Under the pieces are notes generated by a model, which was given only the letters and a program-made list of their open reading frames with translations, made no database searches and was not told where the DNA came from. A program made the position numbers and the translations under genes. A stretch of DNA of 64,000 bases from Silvibacterium acidisoli. GTDB taxonomy: Bacteria > Acidobacteriota > Terriglobia > Terriglobales > Acidobacteriaceae. The stretch is from the NCBI GenBank assembly GCA_022870745.1, contig CP085323.1:2728001-2792000 (forward strand), in the 5' to 3' direction. Of this stretch, positions 53,999 to 62,763 are shown one piece after another (position 1 is the stretch's first letter; each line of letters opens with the position of its first letter).

Positions 53999-54034
53999 TT
54001 GCACCAATTTTCGACCGGTGCCGGAGCGCTATTC

Positions 54035-54640
54035 GTGGCAATCAGTCTCGACAAAATTCGGAGTACGGCCGAACGCGTTGCCGCCTCGCACGACCTCGAA
54101 GTTGTCGAGATCGACTACCAGAGTGCCCAGAAGCAGCGGGTTCTGCGGGTATTCATCGAAAAGAGCGCGGAGCAGCGTGCCCGCCTTATCGCGGAAGCCC
54201 GCGCCGCCGCGTCGAATCCCGTATCGGAAGATATGGAGTTTGCGAGCGGGCTCGGAGCATGGAATCCGGAGCAGGTTTCGGGAGTGACTCACGAGGACTG
54301 CGAAAAGTTCAGCCGCGATTTCGGTACCGTTCTGGACGTGGAAGACCTGATGACGGTCGAGGACTATACCCTGGAGGTTTCCTCTCCCGGGCTCGATCGC
54401 AAGCTGCGAACCGCCGGAGACTTCGAAAGGTTTGCCGGCAACCTGGTGAAGGTGCAGACCTTTGAGCCGATCGCAGGCAACCGGCACTGGCAGGGAAGGC
54501 TCACACAGGTAGCCGGCGGCAAGATCACGATCGATCGCAGCGCCCTGAAACAGAAGGGTAAGAGCCGCAAGATTCCCTCAGAAACGGTTGAGATTGAGCT
54601 TTCCAACGTTGAGAAGGCCAATCTGGTTCCAGAAATCTGA
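54035..54640 (+). CDS. rimP: Ribosome maturation factor RimP
   Basis: 201 residues from the GTG at 54035, which has a Shine-Dalgarno (GGAG, 8 nt upstream). A GTG 60 nt earlier would force translation through the leader hairpin, so it is rejected. Needed for 30S assembly. DLEVVEIDYQS and RVFIEKS are the N-terminal domain, GVTHEDCEKFSRDFGTVLDV the inter-strand section, and LEVSSPGLDRKLRTAGDFER the signature near the second domain. An insert of about 35 residues (SAEQRARLIAEARAAASNPV and on) makes it longer than the usual 150. nusA follows after 85 nt. Confidence 0.93.
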   Translation: MAISLDKIRSTAERVAASHDLEVVEIDYQSAQKQRVLRVFIEKSAEQRARLIAEARAAASNPVSEDMEFASGLGAWNPEQVSGVTHEDCEKFSRDFGTVLDVEDLMTVEDYTLEVSSPGLDRKLRTAGDFERFAGNLVKVQTFEPIAGNRHWQGRLTQVAGGKITIDRSALKQKGKSRKIPSETVEIELSNVEKANLVPEI

Positions 54641-54725
54641 ACATCTTTCCCGTCTTCCACTGAGAGTGGCCGGGATCAATCCCTGAAGGCGATACCCGCC
54701 CTCGGGCTGTGACAGAGAGAAAACT

Positions 54726-56375
54726 ATGGCAAGCCAGCTTTATCAGAGCATTGAGATCCTCAGCCGTGACAAGGGCATCGACCCTGACGTCGTCGTAGGC
54801 GCCGTCGAAGACGCGATCGCGCTTGCTACGCGTAAGTATTACAAAACGCAGGAAAATATGCGCGCCGAACTGGACAAGGAAACCGGCGAAATTCGCGCTT
54901 ATGTCTACAAGACGGTAGTCGAGGCTCCTGAGCAGATCGAGGATGCGGTCAACCAGATCACGCTCGAGCAGGCCCGCGAGCTTGCGCCGGAAGTCGAAAT
55001 CGGCGGCGAGATCCGTTACTACAAGCCGACCGACGTACTGGGCCGCATTGCCGCCCAGATGGCCAAGCAGGTCATCTTCCAGAAGGTGCGCGAAGCCGAG
55101 CGCGACACGGTTTTCAACGAATACAGCCATCGTGTGAACGAAGTGCTGACGGCAACCGTAAAACGTGTTGAGCCGCAGGATTTGATTTTCGACATCGGCA
55201 AGGCCGAAGCCCGGATGCCGCGCCGCGAGCAGTCGCGTCTCGAGCAGTTCGCCGTAGGCGAGCGCGTTCGCGTCGTACTGCTGCGCGTCGATCGCGCAGC
55301 CAAGGGACCGCAGGTGATCGTCTCCCGCGCCGCTCCGGAACTGGTGCAGAACCTCTTCCAGAGCGAAGTGCCGGAGATCTACGACGGCACGGTGATGATC
55401 CGCGCCATCGCCCGCGAGGCCGGCGAACGCACCAAGATCGCGGTCATGTCCCGTGACAAGGATGTCGACCCGGTCGGCGCCTGCGTGGGCATGAAGGGCA
55501 TGCGCGTGCAGTCGATTATCCGCGAGCTGCGCGGCGAGAAGATCGACATTATCGAGTACAGCGAGGAGATCACGACCTTCGCCGAAAAGGCTTTGCAGCC
55601 GGCCAAGGTCAGCCGCGTCAGCATCACCGACCTGGGCGAAAAGCAGCTTGAAGTGATTGTCGATGACACGCAGCTTTCGCTGGCCATCGGCAAGAAGGGG
55701 CAGAACGTTCGCCTGGCAGCGAAGCTCCTCGGTTGGAAGATCGACATCAAGAGCGAAGAAGAGAAGCGCCAGGAGGTCGAACAGCAGATGCAGGGCATGG
55801 GAGGCGGTCATACGACCGCAATCGAACAGGTCAGCGAGCTGGGCGAAACCATTATCCAGAAGCTGGTGGCCGCTGGCATCACCACGGTCGAAGCGCTGGC
55901 GGACATGACTCCGGAGCAGCTCGAAGAGATTCCGGGTATCGGCGAAAAGACGCTCGAGAAGATCAGCCTAGCCGTTCGCCACTACTTCGGCCAGTATGAG
56001 CCGGGCGAAGATCGCGCTCCCGGCGCAGCCCTCACTGCTGAAGAGACCGTTCAGCTGGAAGCTGCCGAGGCTGCTTCCGACGCCAGTCTGCGGGAGGAAG
56101 AAGACGCGTTGCGTCTCGATCTGACCCAGGAGGGCGAGGAGTCGGTCAGCGAAGACGGATCCGGACTGATTTCGGACGATGTGGCCGAGGAAGAAATGGC
56201 CGAGATCACCGAGGTTGGAGACGATCTCGACACTGAAGGCGCTATCCCGGTTGCGCCCGGCACGCAGAACACCAGCCATAAGTTGGCGGAGAATGCCGTT
56301 CTCGAGGGTGATATTGCCTCGACTGGCGAATTCCGCGAGGAAGACGACGAAAAGAATGACGGTGGCGCGGAGTGA
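54726..56375 (+). CDS. nusA: Transcription elongation/termination factor NusA
   Basis: 549 residues. NTD with DKGIDPDVVVGAVEDAIALA, then an S1 domain, KH1 and KH2 (GACVGMKGMRVQSIIRELRG and LAIGKKGQNVRLAAKLLGWK), and a C-terminal helix-hairpin-helix ATLQ-like part (VEALADMTPEQLEEIPGIGE). The last about 110 residues are an acidic, Glu/Asp-rich tail, unlike the compact ending of many homologues. It is upstream of infB by 142 nt; the usual ylxR and rplGA-like genes are absent in between. Confidence 0.96.
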   Translation: MASQLYQSIEILSRDKGIDPDVVVGAVEDAIALATRKYYKTQENMRAELDKETGEIRAYVYKTVVEAPEQIEDAVNQITLEQARELAPEVEIGGEIRYYKPTDVLGRIAAQMAKQVIFQKVREAERDTVFNEYSHRVNEVLTATVKRVEPQDLIFDIGKAEARMPRREQSRLEQFAVGERVRVVLLRVDRAAKGPQVIVSRAAPELVQNLFQSEVPEIYDGTVMIRAIAREAGERTKIAVMSRDKDVDPVGACVGMKGMRVQSIIRELRGEKIDIIEYSEEITTFAEKALQPAKVSRVSITDLGEKQLEVIVDDTQLSLAIGKKGQNVRLAAKLLGWKIDIKSEEEKRQEVEQQMQGMGGGHTTAIEQVSELGETIIQKLVAAGITTVEALADMTPEQLEEIPGIGEKTLEKISLAVRHYFGQYEPGEDRAPGAALTAEETVQLEAAEAASDASLREEEDALRLDLTQEGEESVSEDGSGLISDDVAEEEMAEITEVGDDLDTEGAIPVAPGTQNTSHKLAENAVLEGDIASTGEFREEDDEKNDGGAE

Positions 56376-56517
56376 TGCGCCGCCAATTCAGGAACCAGCC
56401 CGAGATCGGCGGCACAAATGCAGCAAGTTCGGGCCATAATAGAAATAGCGTTTACTCCGGCCGTTACGAGGTAGCTATGGACAGCTAGCACGGCAGGAAG
56501 CACGTACAAAGGGGCGG

Positions 56518-59500
56518 ATGAGTAAGGAAAAAGTTCGTATCAATGATTTAGCGCGCGAGTTGGAGGTTAAGAGCAAGGCAATTCTCGATGTGCTCGACAA
56601 TGTCGGTGTCACTGAAAAGAAGACGCACTCCAGCTCCCTCGAATATGACGAGGCAGAGCGTGTGCGCTCTCACTTCCAGCGTGGCCGTTCGGGTGGATCG
56701 GGATCGTCCCGTGCCGAGAACTCCGCGCCCAAACCCAAAATTGACTGGTCTCAGGTCTCAAAGCCAGGTGATGTGTTGAAGGCGATTCAGCAGCGGAAAG
56801 ACGAGGCTGTCGTTGCAGCCGCCAAGCCGGCTGTAACCCCCGCCGTTGCCGTTGCGCCTCCGCCAGTTGTCGCTGCCGCGCCTGCGCCGGCCCCTGTTGC
56901 CGCGCCGCCAAAAGCTCCGGTTGCGCCTCCGGCGCCCGTTGTGAAGGAAGCGCCTGCAGCTCCGGCTGTGCCGCCCGCCGCGCCCGTCGTTGCCGCCGCT
57001 CCCAAGCCTGCCGCACCCGCCACTCCACCCCAGGTGGAAGCTCGTCCGGCCCCGCGCAGAATTGTCCCGCAGCCTCGGCAGGAACCCCGTATCGTTACGC
57101 CTCCTCCGCCTGCCGCCCCGGCAATTGCCGCGAAGCCCCCGGCTGGCCCTGTTGTGGCTAAGCCCCCGGTGAGTGCTGCACCGGCTCCGGCGGCTGCCGC
57201 TCCGGCAAACGTAGCCGCGCCGGCAAGCCAGGAGCAGAAGCCTGTTGCCGCCTCCGCTCCTCCGGTTGTCGCTGCTGCCAAGCCTGTTGTCGCGCCTCCG
57301 CCGGTCGCAGCTCCCGCGCCGCCCGCAGTCGCCGCTGCTCCGGCGCCGGTAGAAAGTCCTGCTGCCCCCGCGGCTGCGGCTCCGGCAGCTTCAGCACCGC
57401 CTGCGCCTCCGGCCCAGGCACCGCGTCGCGTCATTATGCCGCAGACGGGTCCGCGTCCTGTATACACGGCTCCTCCGCCACCTCCGCCGTCCGCCGCGCC
57501 TGCCGCTCCGAGCGGCCAGAATGCCGGCCCGGGTGGAATTCAGCGTGGCCGTCCTATTTTCGATCGCCGTCCCGGTGGAGCACCGGGTGGTGGCTATAGT
57601 CCGCGTCCAGGCGGCGGTCCCGGTGGTTTCCGTCCGGGCGGCCCTGGTGGTCCCGGTGGACCCGGCGGACGCCGTCCCATGCATCCGACTCGCAGCTCGC
57701 CGACCGGTGGAGCACCTGGCGGTGCCCGTCCCGGCTTTGGACAGCGCCCCGGTATGGGTGGTGGCCGTCCCGGCTTTGGCGGACCTCGTCCGGGTGGACC
57801 TGGTGGTGGCGCTGGCCTGATGCCGCCTCCGGGCGAAGCGGCACGCCCGCAGCGTCCTGCCGGTGGCGGACACGCACGCCGCGGCCGTCAGCAATATCCG
57901 AAGAGTAAGGAAGGCCCGATGAAGGGCTTTGCCCCGCCGTCCCGTTACGGCGGAGCACAGATTCCGAACGAGCCAATGCCGATCACCCGCACGATTACGG
58001 TGACCGAAGGCATCAGCGTAAAGGATCTGGCCGAAAAGCTCGGAGTTCGCGGTAAAGACCTCATCGCCACGCTGCTGATGCGCGGTGTTTTCGTCACGGT
58101 CAACCAGACGCTCGACGGCGAGCTGGTCAAGGATGTCGCGCGCCAGTTCGGCGCAGACACCGAGATGATCACCTTCGAGGACCAGATGGCGAACGAGGCC
58201 ATCGAGAACATCCTCTCGCAGGAAAATCCTGACGAGCACGAGGTTCCGCGTCCTCCTGTGGTCACCGTCATGGGCCACGTCGATCACGGTAAGACCTCGC
58301 TGCTCGACGCGATCCGCGAGACTGACGTCGCCGGTGGCGAAGCCGGTGGCATTACGCAGCACATCGGTGCTTACAAGGTGCGCATCAACAAGGAAGATTC
58401 CCCGGCATTCGGCCGCGAGATCGTCTTCCTCGATACGCCGGGTCACGAAGCCTTTACCCGCATGCGCGCACGCGGCGCCAAGGTGACGGATATCGTCGTC
58501 ATCGTGGTCGCAGCCGACGACGGCGTCATGCCGCAGACCCTCGAAGCCGTGGATCACGCGAAGGCGGCCGGTGTGCCGATCATCGTCGCGGTCAACAAGA
58601 TCGATAAGCCGGAAGCGCAGCCGGATCGCGTGAAGCAGCAGCTGGGCGATCGCGGACTGGTTCCCGAAGCATGGGGTGGTTCGACGGTCTTCGTCGATGT
58701 CTCGGCGAAGAAGAAGCAGAACCTCGACCTGCTGCTCGAAATGATCTGCCTGGTGGCCGACCTCGGCAACCTCAAGGCGACTCCGGGCCGCTCGGCTGTG
58801 GGTACGGTCATCGAAGCCAAGCTCGACCGCGGACGCGGTGCGGTGGCCTCAGTGCTCGTGCAGAACGGTACGCTGAAGAGCCAGGACAGCTTCATCGTCG
58901 GCAACACCTTCGGCAAGATCCGCGCCATGTTTGACGATCGTGGACGCGCTATCGAAGAAGCCGGTCCTTCGACCCCGGTCGAAATTCTCGGCCTCGAGAG
59001 CATTCCGGACGCGGGCGATACCTTCCTCGTGGTCTCGGATCGCGACAAGGCGAAGAACATCGCGCAGTACCGCAAGATGAAGGAGCGCGAGGCGCAGCTG
59101 GCCAAGAGCTCGCGTGTATCGCTCGAAGGCCTCGCCGAGCAGATCAAGCAGGCGGGCGTCAAGGAGCTGCCGCTTATCCTCAAGGGCGACGTGCAGGGTT
59201 CGGTGCAGGTGCTGGCCGATTCGCTGCAGAAGATGTCGACCGAGAAGGTGCGCATCAAGGTTATCCACTCCGGCGTGGGTGCGATCACCGAGAGCGACGT
59301 GCTGCTGGCTTCGGCTTCGAATGCCATCATCATCGGCTTCAACGTGCGGCCTGAGCGCAAGGGCTTTGACCTTGCCGAGCAGGAAGGCGTGGAAATCAGA
59401 CTGCACTCGATCATCTACGAGCTGCAGGACGAGATCCGGAAGGCGATGCTTGGACTTCTCGATCCGGTCTTCAAGGAAAATTACCTTGGCCGTGCGGAAG

Positions 59501-59778
59501 TGCTCAACGTCTTCAAGATTCCGAAGATCGGCACCATCGCCGGTTGCCGCGTCACCGACGGCATTCTGCGCCGCGATGCGGAGATCCGCCTGATGCGCGG
59601 AGGCGAACAGGTCTACAAGGGCAAGCTCACATCGCTCAAGCGCTTCAAGGACGATGCCCGCGAAGTCACCAACGGCATGGAGTGCGGCGTCGGTCTCAAC
59701 TTCGGAGATATCCAGGTTGGCGATACCGTCGAAGCCTTCGTCACCGAGCGTGTGGCTGCGGAACTCACCGCCAGCTAA
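56518..59778 (+). CDS. infB: Translation initiation factor IF-2
   Basis: 1086 residues. N-terminal helix ([20 protein letters not shown]), then an extremely Pro/Ala-rich stretch at about residues 90-335 and a Gly/Pro/Arg-rich one at about 336-460. The second N-terminal domain follows, then the GTPase core with GHVDHGKT at 586-593, DTPGHEAF and NKID, and the C-terminal tRNA-binding barrels. The low-complexity part gives a long shadow ORF on the other strand. GGGG precedes the ATG. It ends the operon; rbfA and truB do not follow. Confidence 0.96.
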   Translation: MSKEKVRINDLARELEVKSKAILDVLDNVGVTEKKTHSSSLEYDEAERVRSHFQRGRSGGSGSSRAENSAPKPKIDWSQVSKPGDVLKAIQQRKDEAVVAAAKPAVTPAVAVAPPPVVAAAPAPAPVAAPPKAPVAPPAPVVKEAPAAPAVPPAAPVVAAAPKPAAPATPPQVEARPAPRRIVPQPRQEPRIVTPPPPAAPAIAAKPPAGPVVAKPPVSAAPAPAAAAPANVAAPASQEQKPVAASAPPVVAAAKPVVAPPPVAAPAPPAVAAAPAPVESPAAPAAAAPAASAPPAPPAQAPRRVIMPQTGPRPVYTAPPPPPPSAAPAAPSGQNAGPGGIQRGRPIFDRRPGGAPGGGYSPRPGGGPGGFRPGGPGGPGGPGGRRPMHPTRSSPTGGAPGGARPGFGQRPGMGGGRPGFGGPRPGGPGGGAGLMPPPGEAARPQRPAGGGHARRGRQQYPKSKEGPMKGFAPPSRYGGAQIPNEPMPITRTITVTEGISVKDLAEKLGVRGKDLIATLLMRGVFVTVNQTLDGELVKDVARQFGADTEMITFEDQMANEAIENILSQENPDEHEVPRPPVVTVMGHVDHGKTSLLDAIRETDVAGGEAGGITQHIGAYKVRINKEDSPAFGREIVFLDTPGHEAFTRMRARGAKVTDIVVIVVAADDGVMPQTLEAVDHAKAAGVPIIVAVNKIDKPEAQPDRVKQQLGDRGLVPEAWGGSTVFVDVSAKKKQNLDLLLEMICLVADLGNLKATPGRSAVGTVIEAKLDRGRGAVASVLVQNGTLKSQDSFIVGNTFGKIRAMFDDRGRAIEEAGPSTPVEILGLESIPDAGDTFLVVSDRDKAKNIAQYRKMKEREAQLAKSSRVSLEGLAEQIKQAGVKELPLILKGDVQGSVQVLADSLQKMSTEKVRIKVIHSGVGAITESDVLLASASNAIIIGFNVRPERKGFDLAEQEGVEIRLHSIIYELQDEIRKAMLGLLDPVFKENYLGRAEVLNVFKIPKIGTIAGCRVTDGILRRDAEIRLMRGGEQVYKGKLTSLKRFKDDAREVTNGMECGVGLNFGDIQVGDTVEAFVTERVAAELTAS

Positions 59779-59794
59779 GCGTTACCGCTTCACA

Positions 59795-59830
59795 CAAAAG
59801 GCGTGCCTTCACGGCACGCCTTTTGTTTTT
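59795..59830 (+). terminator. Intrinsic terminator of rimP-nusA-infB
   Basis: Perfect 12-bp arms AAAAGGCGTGCC (59796-59807) and GGCACGCCTTTT (59813-59824), a 5-nt loop, then GTTTTT. It starts 16 nt after the infB stop. Confidence 0.9.
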
Positions 59831-59882
59831 CGGCAGAGAACTGAGTAGCGCGGAACAGTTGTTCTCGGGTACCCTGTTGCAC

Positions 59883-59907
59883 ATACTTAACTTCGTGAAT
59901 TAAGTAT
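59883..59907. promoter_or_regulatory. Dyad upstream of the GH18 gene
   Basis: ATACTTAA (59883-59890) and TTAAGTAT (59900-59907) are perfect 8-bp inverted arms around a 9-nt centre. They sit 16-40 nt before the GH18 ATG, a good place for a repressor site or a leader hairpin. No regulator gene is nearby. Confidence 0.4.
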
Positions 59908-59922
59908 TGAGAGGTTTACTCT

Positions 59923-60876
59923 ATGCGGCAACTACTCAAATGCCTTGCCCTGTTTTTCCTGACCGCCGGATCGTTCTGTTTACACGCTCAATCGGCGAAA
60001 CCCCGGCTCGTCGAATATCTGCCGAACTACAAGGGTTTGGCCTGGAGCAGCTACGCTTCCAGCATTAACTTCACGAAGATGACGCACATGAATCTCGCCT
60101 TCGGCAATCCTCCGAAGTGCAGCGGCGTCTGCACGGCCGCGAGTGACATGACATTTTCCATCAAGGGGCAGACCGATGCGGATGTCGATGCCGCTATAAC
60201 TGCGGCACATGCAGCGGGGGTGAAGGTGGTGCTCTCAATCGGCGGTGGTGGAGGCGATCAGCTGATCCTCCAGTTCTATAACGCCGGTCTAAGCCAGCAG
60301 CTCACCGACTCACTCGATCGCTACGTGCAGGCGCACAAGATCGACGGCATAGATGTCGACATCGAAGACCCGAGCAACATGGGCGCTCCGTTCCTGACTT
60401 TTGTGAATACCCTGGTGGCGAAGTTCCGGCCGCAGGGCAAGCTGATTACAGCGGCAGTCGCGCAATATCTGCAGGGCTCGATGCCCTCGGCAGCGCTCCA
60501 CCAGTTCGATTTCATCAATGTGATGGTCTACTCCTCGCTTGCTGCCTCGAACACCGCTTTGCAGTACTATCTCAACGAGTGCCACGTGCCGAAGGATCAG
60601 ATCGTCCTTGGCGTGCCGTTCTTCGGATCGACGGCGGGCGACGACAAGGAAGAGGATTACAAAACCATCTTCGGAGCTTACCCAAATGCGTGGCGGGTCG
60701 ATCTCGCCGGGGGCGGCCTGCTCGATGACGGCAAGGCCTTTCACTACGCCAGCGAAGAGACCATGAAGCAGGAGACGCTGCTGGGCAGGCAGTACGGCGG
60801 CATCATGGTCTGGGAGATGATGGGAGACGCACCTGCGCCTCACTCCCTGCTGAGCGTTATTCTCAACAACCTGTGA
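59923..60876 (+). CDS. Secreted GH18-family glycoside hydrolase
   Basis: 317 residues. Signal peptide about residues 1-22. TIM-barrel chitinase-like family: the catalytic motif DGIDVDIE (D141xxD144xD146xE148) is complete, with E148 as proton donor. KVVLSIGGGGGDQLILQFYN and FINVMVYSS mark other barrel strands, and GGIMVWEMMGD closes it with the conserved Trp. No chitin-binding domain is attached. Substrate may be chitin, peptidoglycan or another N-acetylglucosamine polymer. Its stop is one base from the converging GH127 stop. Confidence 0.9.
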   Translation: MRQLLKCLALFFLTAGSFCLHAQSAKPRLVEYLPNYKGLAWSSYASSINFTKMTHMNLAFGNPPKCSGVCTAASDMTFSIKGQTDADVDAAITAAHAAGVKVVLSIGGGGGDQLILQFYNAGLSQQLTDSLDRYVQAHKIDGIDVDIEDPSNMGAPFLTFVNTLVAKFRPQGKLITAAVAQYLQGSMPSAALHQFDFINVMVYSSLAASNTALQYYLNECHVPKDQIVLGVPFFGSTAGDDKEEDYKTIFGAYPNAWRVDLAGGGLLDDGKAFHYASEETMKQETLLGRQYGGIMVWEMMGDAPAPHSLLSVILNNL

Positions 60877-60877
60877 G

Positions 60878-62692
60878 CTAGACCTCGTGGTAGAGCCGGT
60901 ATGACTCGTTCGTAATTGCAGGGAAGGGTTTGAGCCGCAGCTTTCCGCTGCTGCCTGTCACTTCCCAGTCCGGCCCGGACTTTTGTGCTGCCATGAGCTG
61001 CGCCTTCGTTACAGTCGTATCTCCGGGAGCGATGGCGAACAGCGCTACCGGTCCATGGAGCAGCGCGACGATGTTCTGATGACGCGCATCGATGGGGATC
61101 ACGCGCAGTGGCATGTCGATGGAATACTCAATGCGGTCGCCGTCCTTCCATTCGCGTTCGATCGTTGCCCAGCTGCCGGCCTGCGCTGTTATGCCGGAAG
61201 GTCTGCCGTTGACGCGGATCGTTGTACCGGAGCCAGCCCATGACGGCACGCGCAGTGCTATGGCAAATTTCTCGCTGCGATCCAGCTTCAGCTTCAGCGA
61301 GGTCTCGTTTGTGTACGGATAGCTGGTTTCCTGCGTCATCGAGACCCTGGTGCTCCCCTGTCTCCAGCTCACCTTCGACGGCACGAAGAGGTTCACATAT
61401 ACGCCCCTGGGTGAGCGGAAGTACGAACTGATGCCGTAATCCGCCGCGATCTGCGGAAATGTTCCCGAGCAGCAGGGCCATGCCTGCTCATAGTCGGCCT
61501 TGTGTGCGTTGTTGTTGTAGTCGGAGTAATAAAAGCTGATGCCGTCGCGGCGAATTGGCTTTGCGCCGAGGATGGTGTTATACAGCACTGCCTCCATCAC
61601 ATCGCCGTATGTGCTTTCGCCTGTTACTCGCATGAGGTAGCGAACGATCTTGAAAACCCCATAAGCACCGCAGGGTGTCTCGAAGCTCGCGTGCGTGGTG
61701 TGCAGCGAGTCGACAAGGTCGTTGCTCTTTGGGTCGCGGAAGGACTCGCTCGGACCCCATCCGCCGGTGGCGTAACTCTGCTCCAGGACGAATTGGAATC
61801 CGTTTTTGGCGGCGCGAAGATGCATCTCGCTGCCGTCGGTGAGGTAAGCCTGCATGGCGGAGCTGAGTGCGTTCACATGGCTGTAGGCGTGCTGCCCCGG
61901 CAGTACATTCCTGCCTTCTGAGAGCGGTCCGAAGTAGGTATCGTCCTGCAGAAAACGCTGGGCAAGCTTGTGATAACGCTCGCCGGCGCCGCGCTGGTAA
62001 GCGAGGTAGAAATTTTCCGGCAGGGTGTAGCTCTCATCCCACGTGTATGCAAGGTTCGGATGAGGCCGGGCGGCCATTTCGTCGCGGTTCAAAGCCTTTG
62101 GCGGAAGCCACTGCATCACCGCGTCGGTGGCCTTGTCGAGCACCTTCAGCGCGTCCGGGCAGCCCGCAAACTGGTGCGCATCGATCAGTCCGCAGTTTGT
62201 CTTGTCGTAGGTGTAACAGGGAAGGCAGTAGCCCTCATAGAATTTCGCCTGCGCCGTCGGCGCGAAGCCTTCGACAAGCGAATGCACCTTTGCCTGCGTC
62301 GCTTTATCTCCGGTCACTGCATAGGCGCGGGCAAGGCCTGACATGTACTGGCCAAACGTATGGCCGGGGATGTAGCCGGTCATGTTCTTCGGAGGGTTGA
62401 AATCTTTCGACGGCGAGTACCATCCCCCCATATCCTCGCCCGGAGCAGGCAGGCCTACAAGCTGGCGGAAGGGCTTCAGCAGGTCGTCGTCGGGGATGCT
62501 CATGAACAGCGAGACATTCTGGTGGAACTGGTCAAGCATCGGGCCATCGAGAAGCTGCACATCTCCGTACTCGAACTGTGACAGCCGGGTTGACCCCGCA
62601 GTTTCGAACGCAAAAGATTTGTTGCGTAATACGGCTGTTGCCGCAGCAAGAGCCGCGCCATTCTTCAGAAAGTCCCGTCGCGATCCAGACAC
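60878..62692 (-). CDS. Tat-exported GH127-family (DUF1680) glycoside hydrolase
   Basis: 604 residues. The N-terminus SRRDFLKNGAALAAATAV has the twin-arginine pattern, so the enzyme is probably exported folded. GH127/DUF1680 (alpha/alpha)6 barrel: SPSKDFNPPKNMTGYIPGHT and ARAYAVTGD start it. The expected zinc and catalytic residues are E338 and C341 (in SFETPCGAYG) and C407 and C408 (in AWPCCSGTFP). In characterised beta-L-arabinofuranosidases the first pair is spaced E-x-C; here it is E-x-x-C. The C-terminal beta-sandwich follows (VRVPSWAGSG-like). Likely acts on arabinose-containing plant glycans; substrate unproved. Confidence 0.88.
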   Translation of the reverse strand: MSGSRRDFLKNGAALAAATAVLRNKSFAFETAGSTRLSQFEYGDVQLLDGPMLDQFHQNVSLFMSIPDDDLLKPFRQLVGLPAPGEDMGGWYSPSKDFNPPKNMTGYIPGHTFGQYMSGLARAYAVTGDKATQAKVHSLVEGFAPTAQAKFYEGYCLPCYTYDKTNCGLIDAHQFAGCPDALKVLDKATDAVMQWLPPKALNRDEMAARPHPNLAYTWDESYTLPENFYLAYQRGAGERYHKLAQRFLQDDTYFGPLSEGRNVLPGQHAYSHVNALSSAMQAYLTDGSEMHLRAAKNGFQFVLEQSYATGGWGPSESFRDPKSNDLVDSLHTTHASFETPCGAYGVFKIVRYLMRVTGESTYGDVMEAVLYNTILGAKPIRRDGISFYYSDYNNNAHKADYEQAWPCCSGTFPQIAADYGISSYFRSPRGVYVNLFVPSKVSWRQGSTRVSMTQETSYPYTNETSLKLKLDRSEKFAIALRVPSWAGSGTTIRVNGRPSGITAQAGSWATIEREWKDGDRIEYSIDMPLRVIPIDARHQNIVALLHGPVALFAIAPGDTTVTKAQLMAAQKSGPDWEVTGSSGKLRLKPFPAITNESYRLYHEV

Positions 62693-62763
62693 ACGTCACC
62701 CCGTTAAACTGTCCTGATGCTTTTGTAGAGGACTATACCACCTGAAAACAGCAGGTGTTGAGG

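Noticed and set aside
53975-54034. GTG start for rimP at 53975
   Set aside because: The extra 20 codons cover the leader hairpin; the GTG at 54035 has a Shine-Dalgarno and fits homologues.
56787-58557. Long minus-strand frames opposite infB rich in Gly/Ala or Thr/Arg
   Set aside because: They mirror the Pro/Ala and Gly/Pro low-complexity region of IF-2 and have no independent support.
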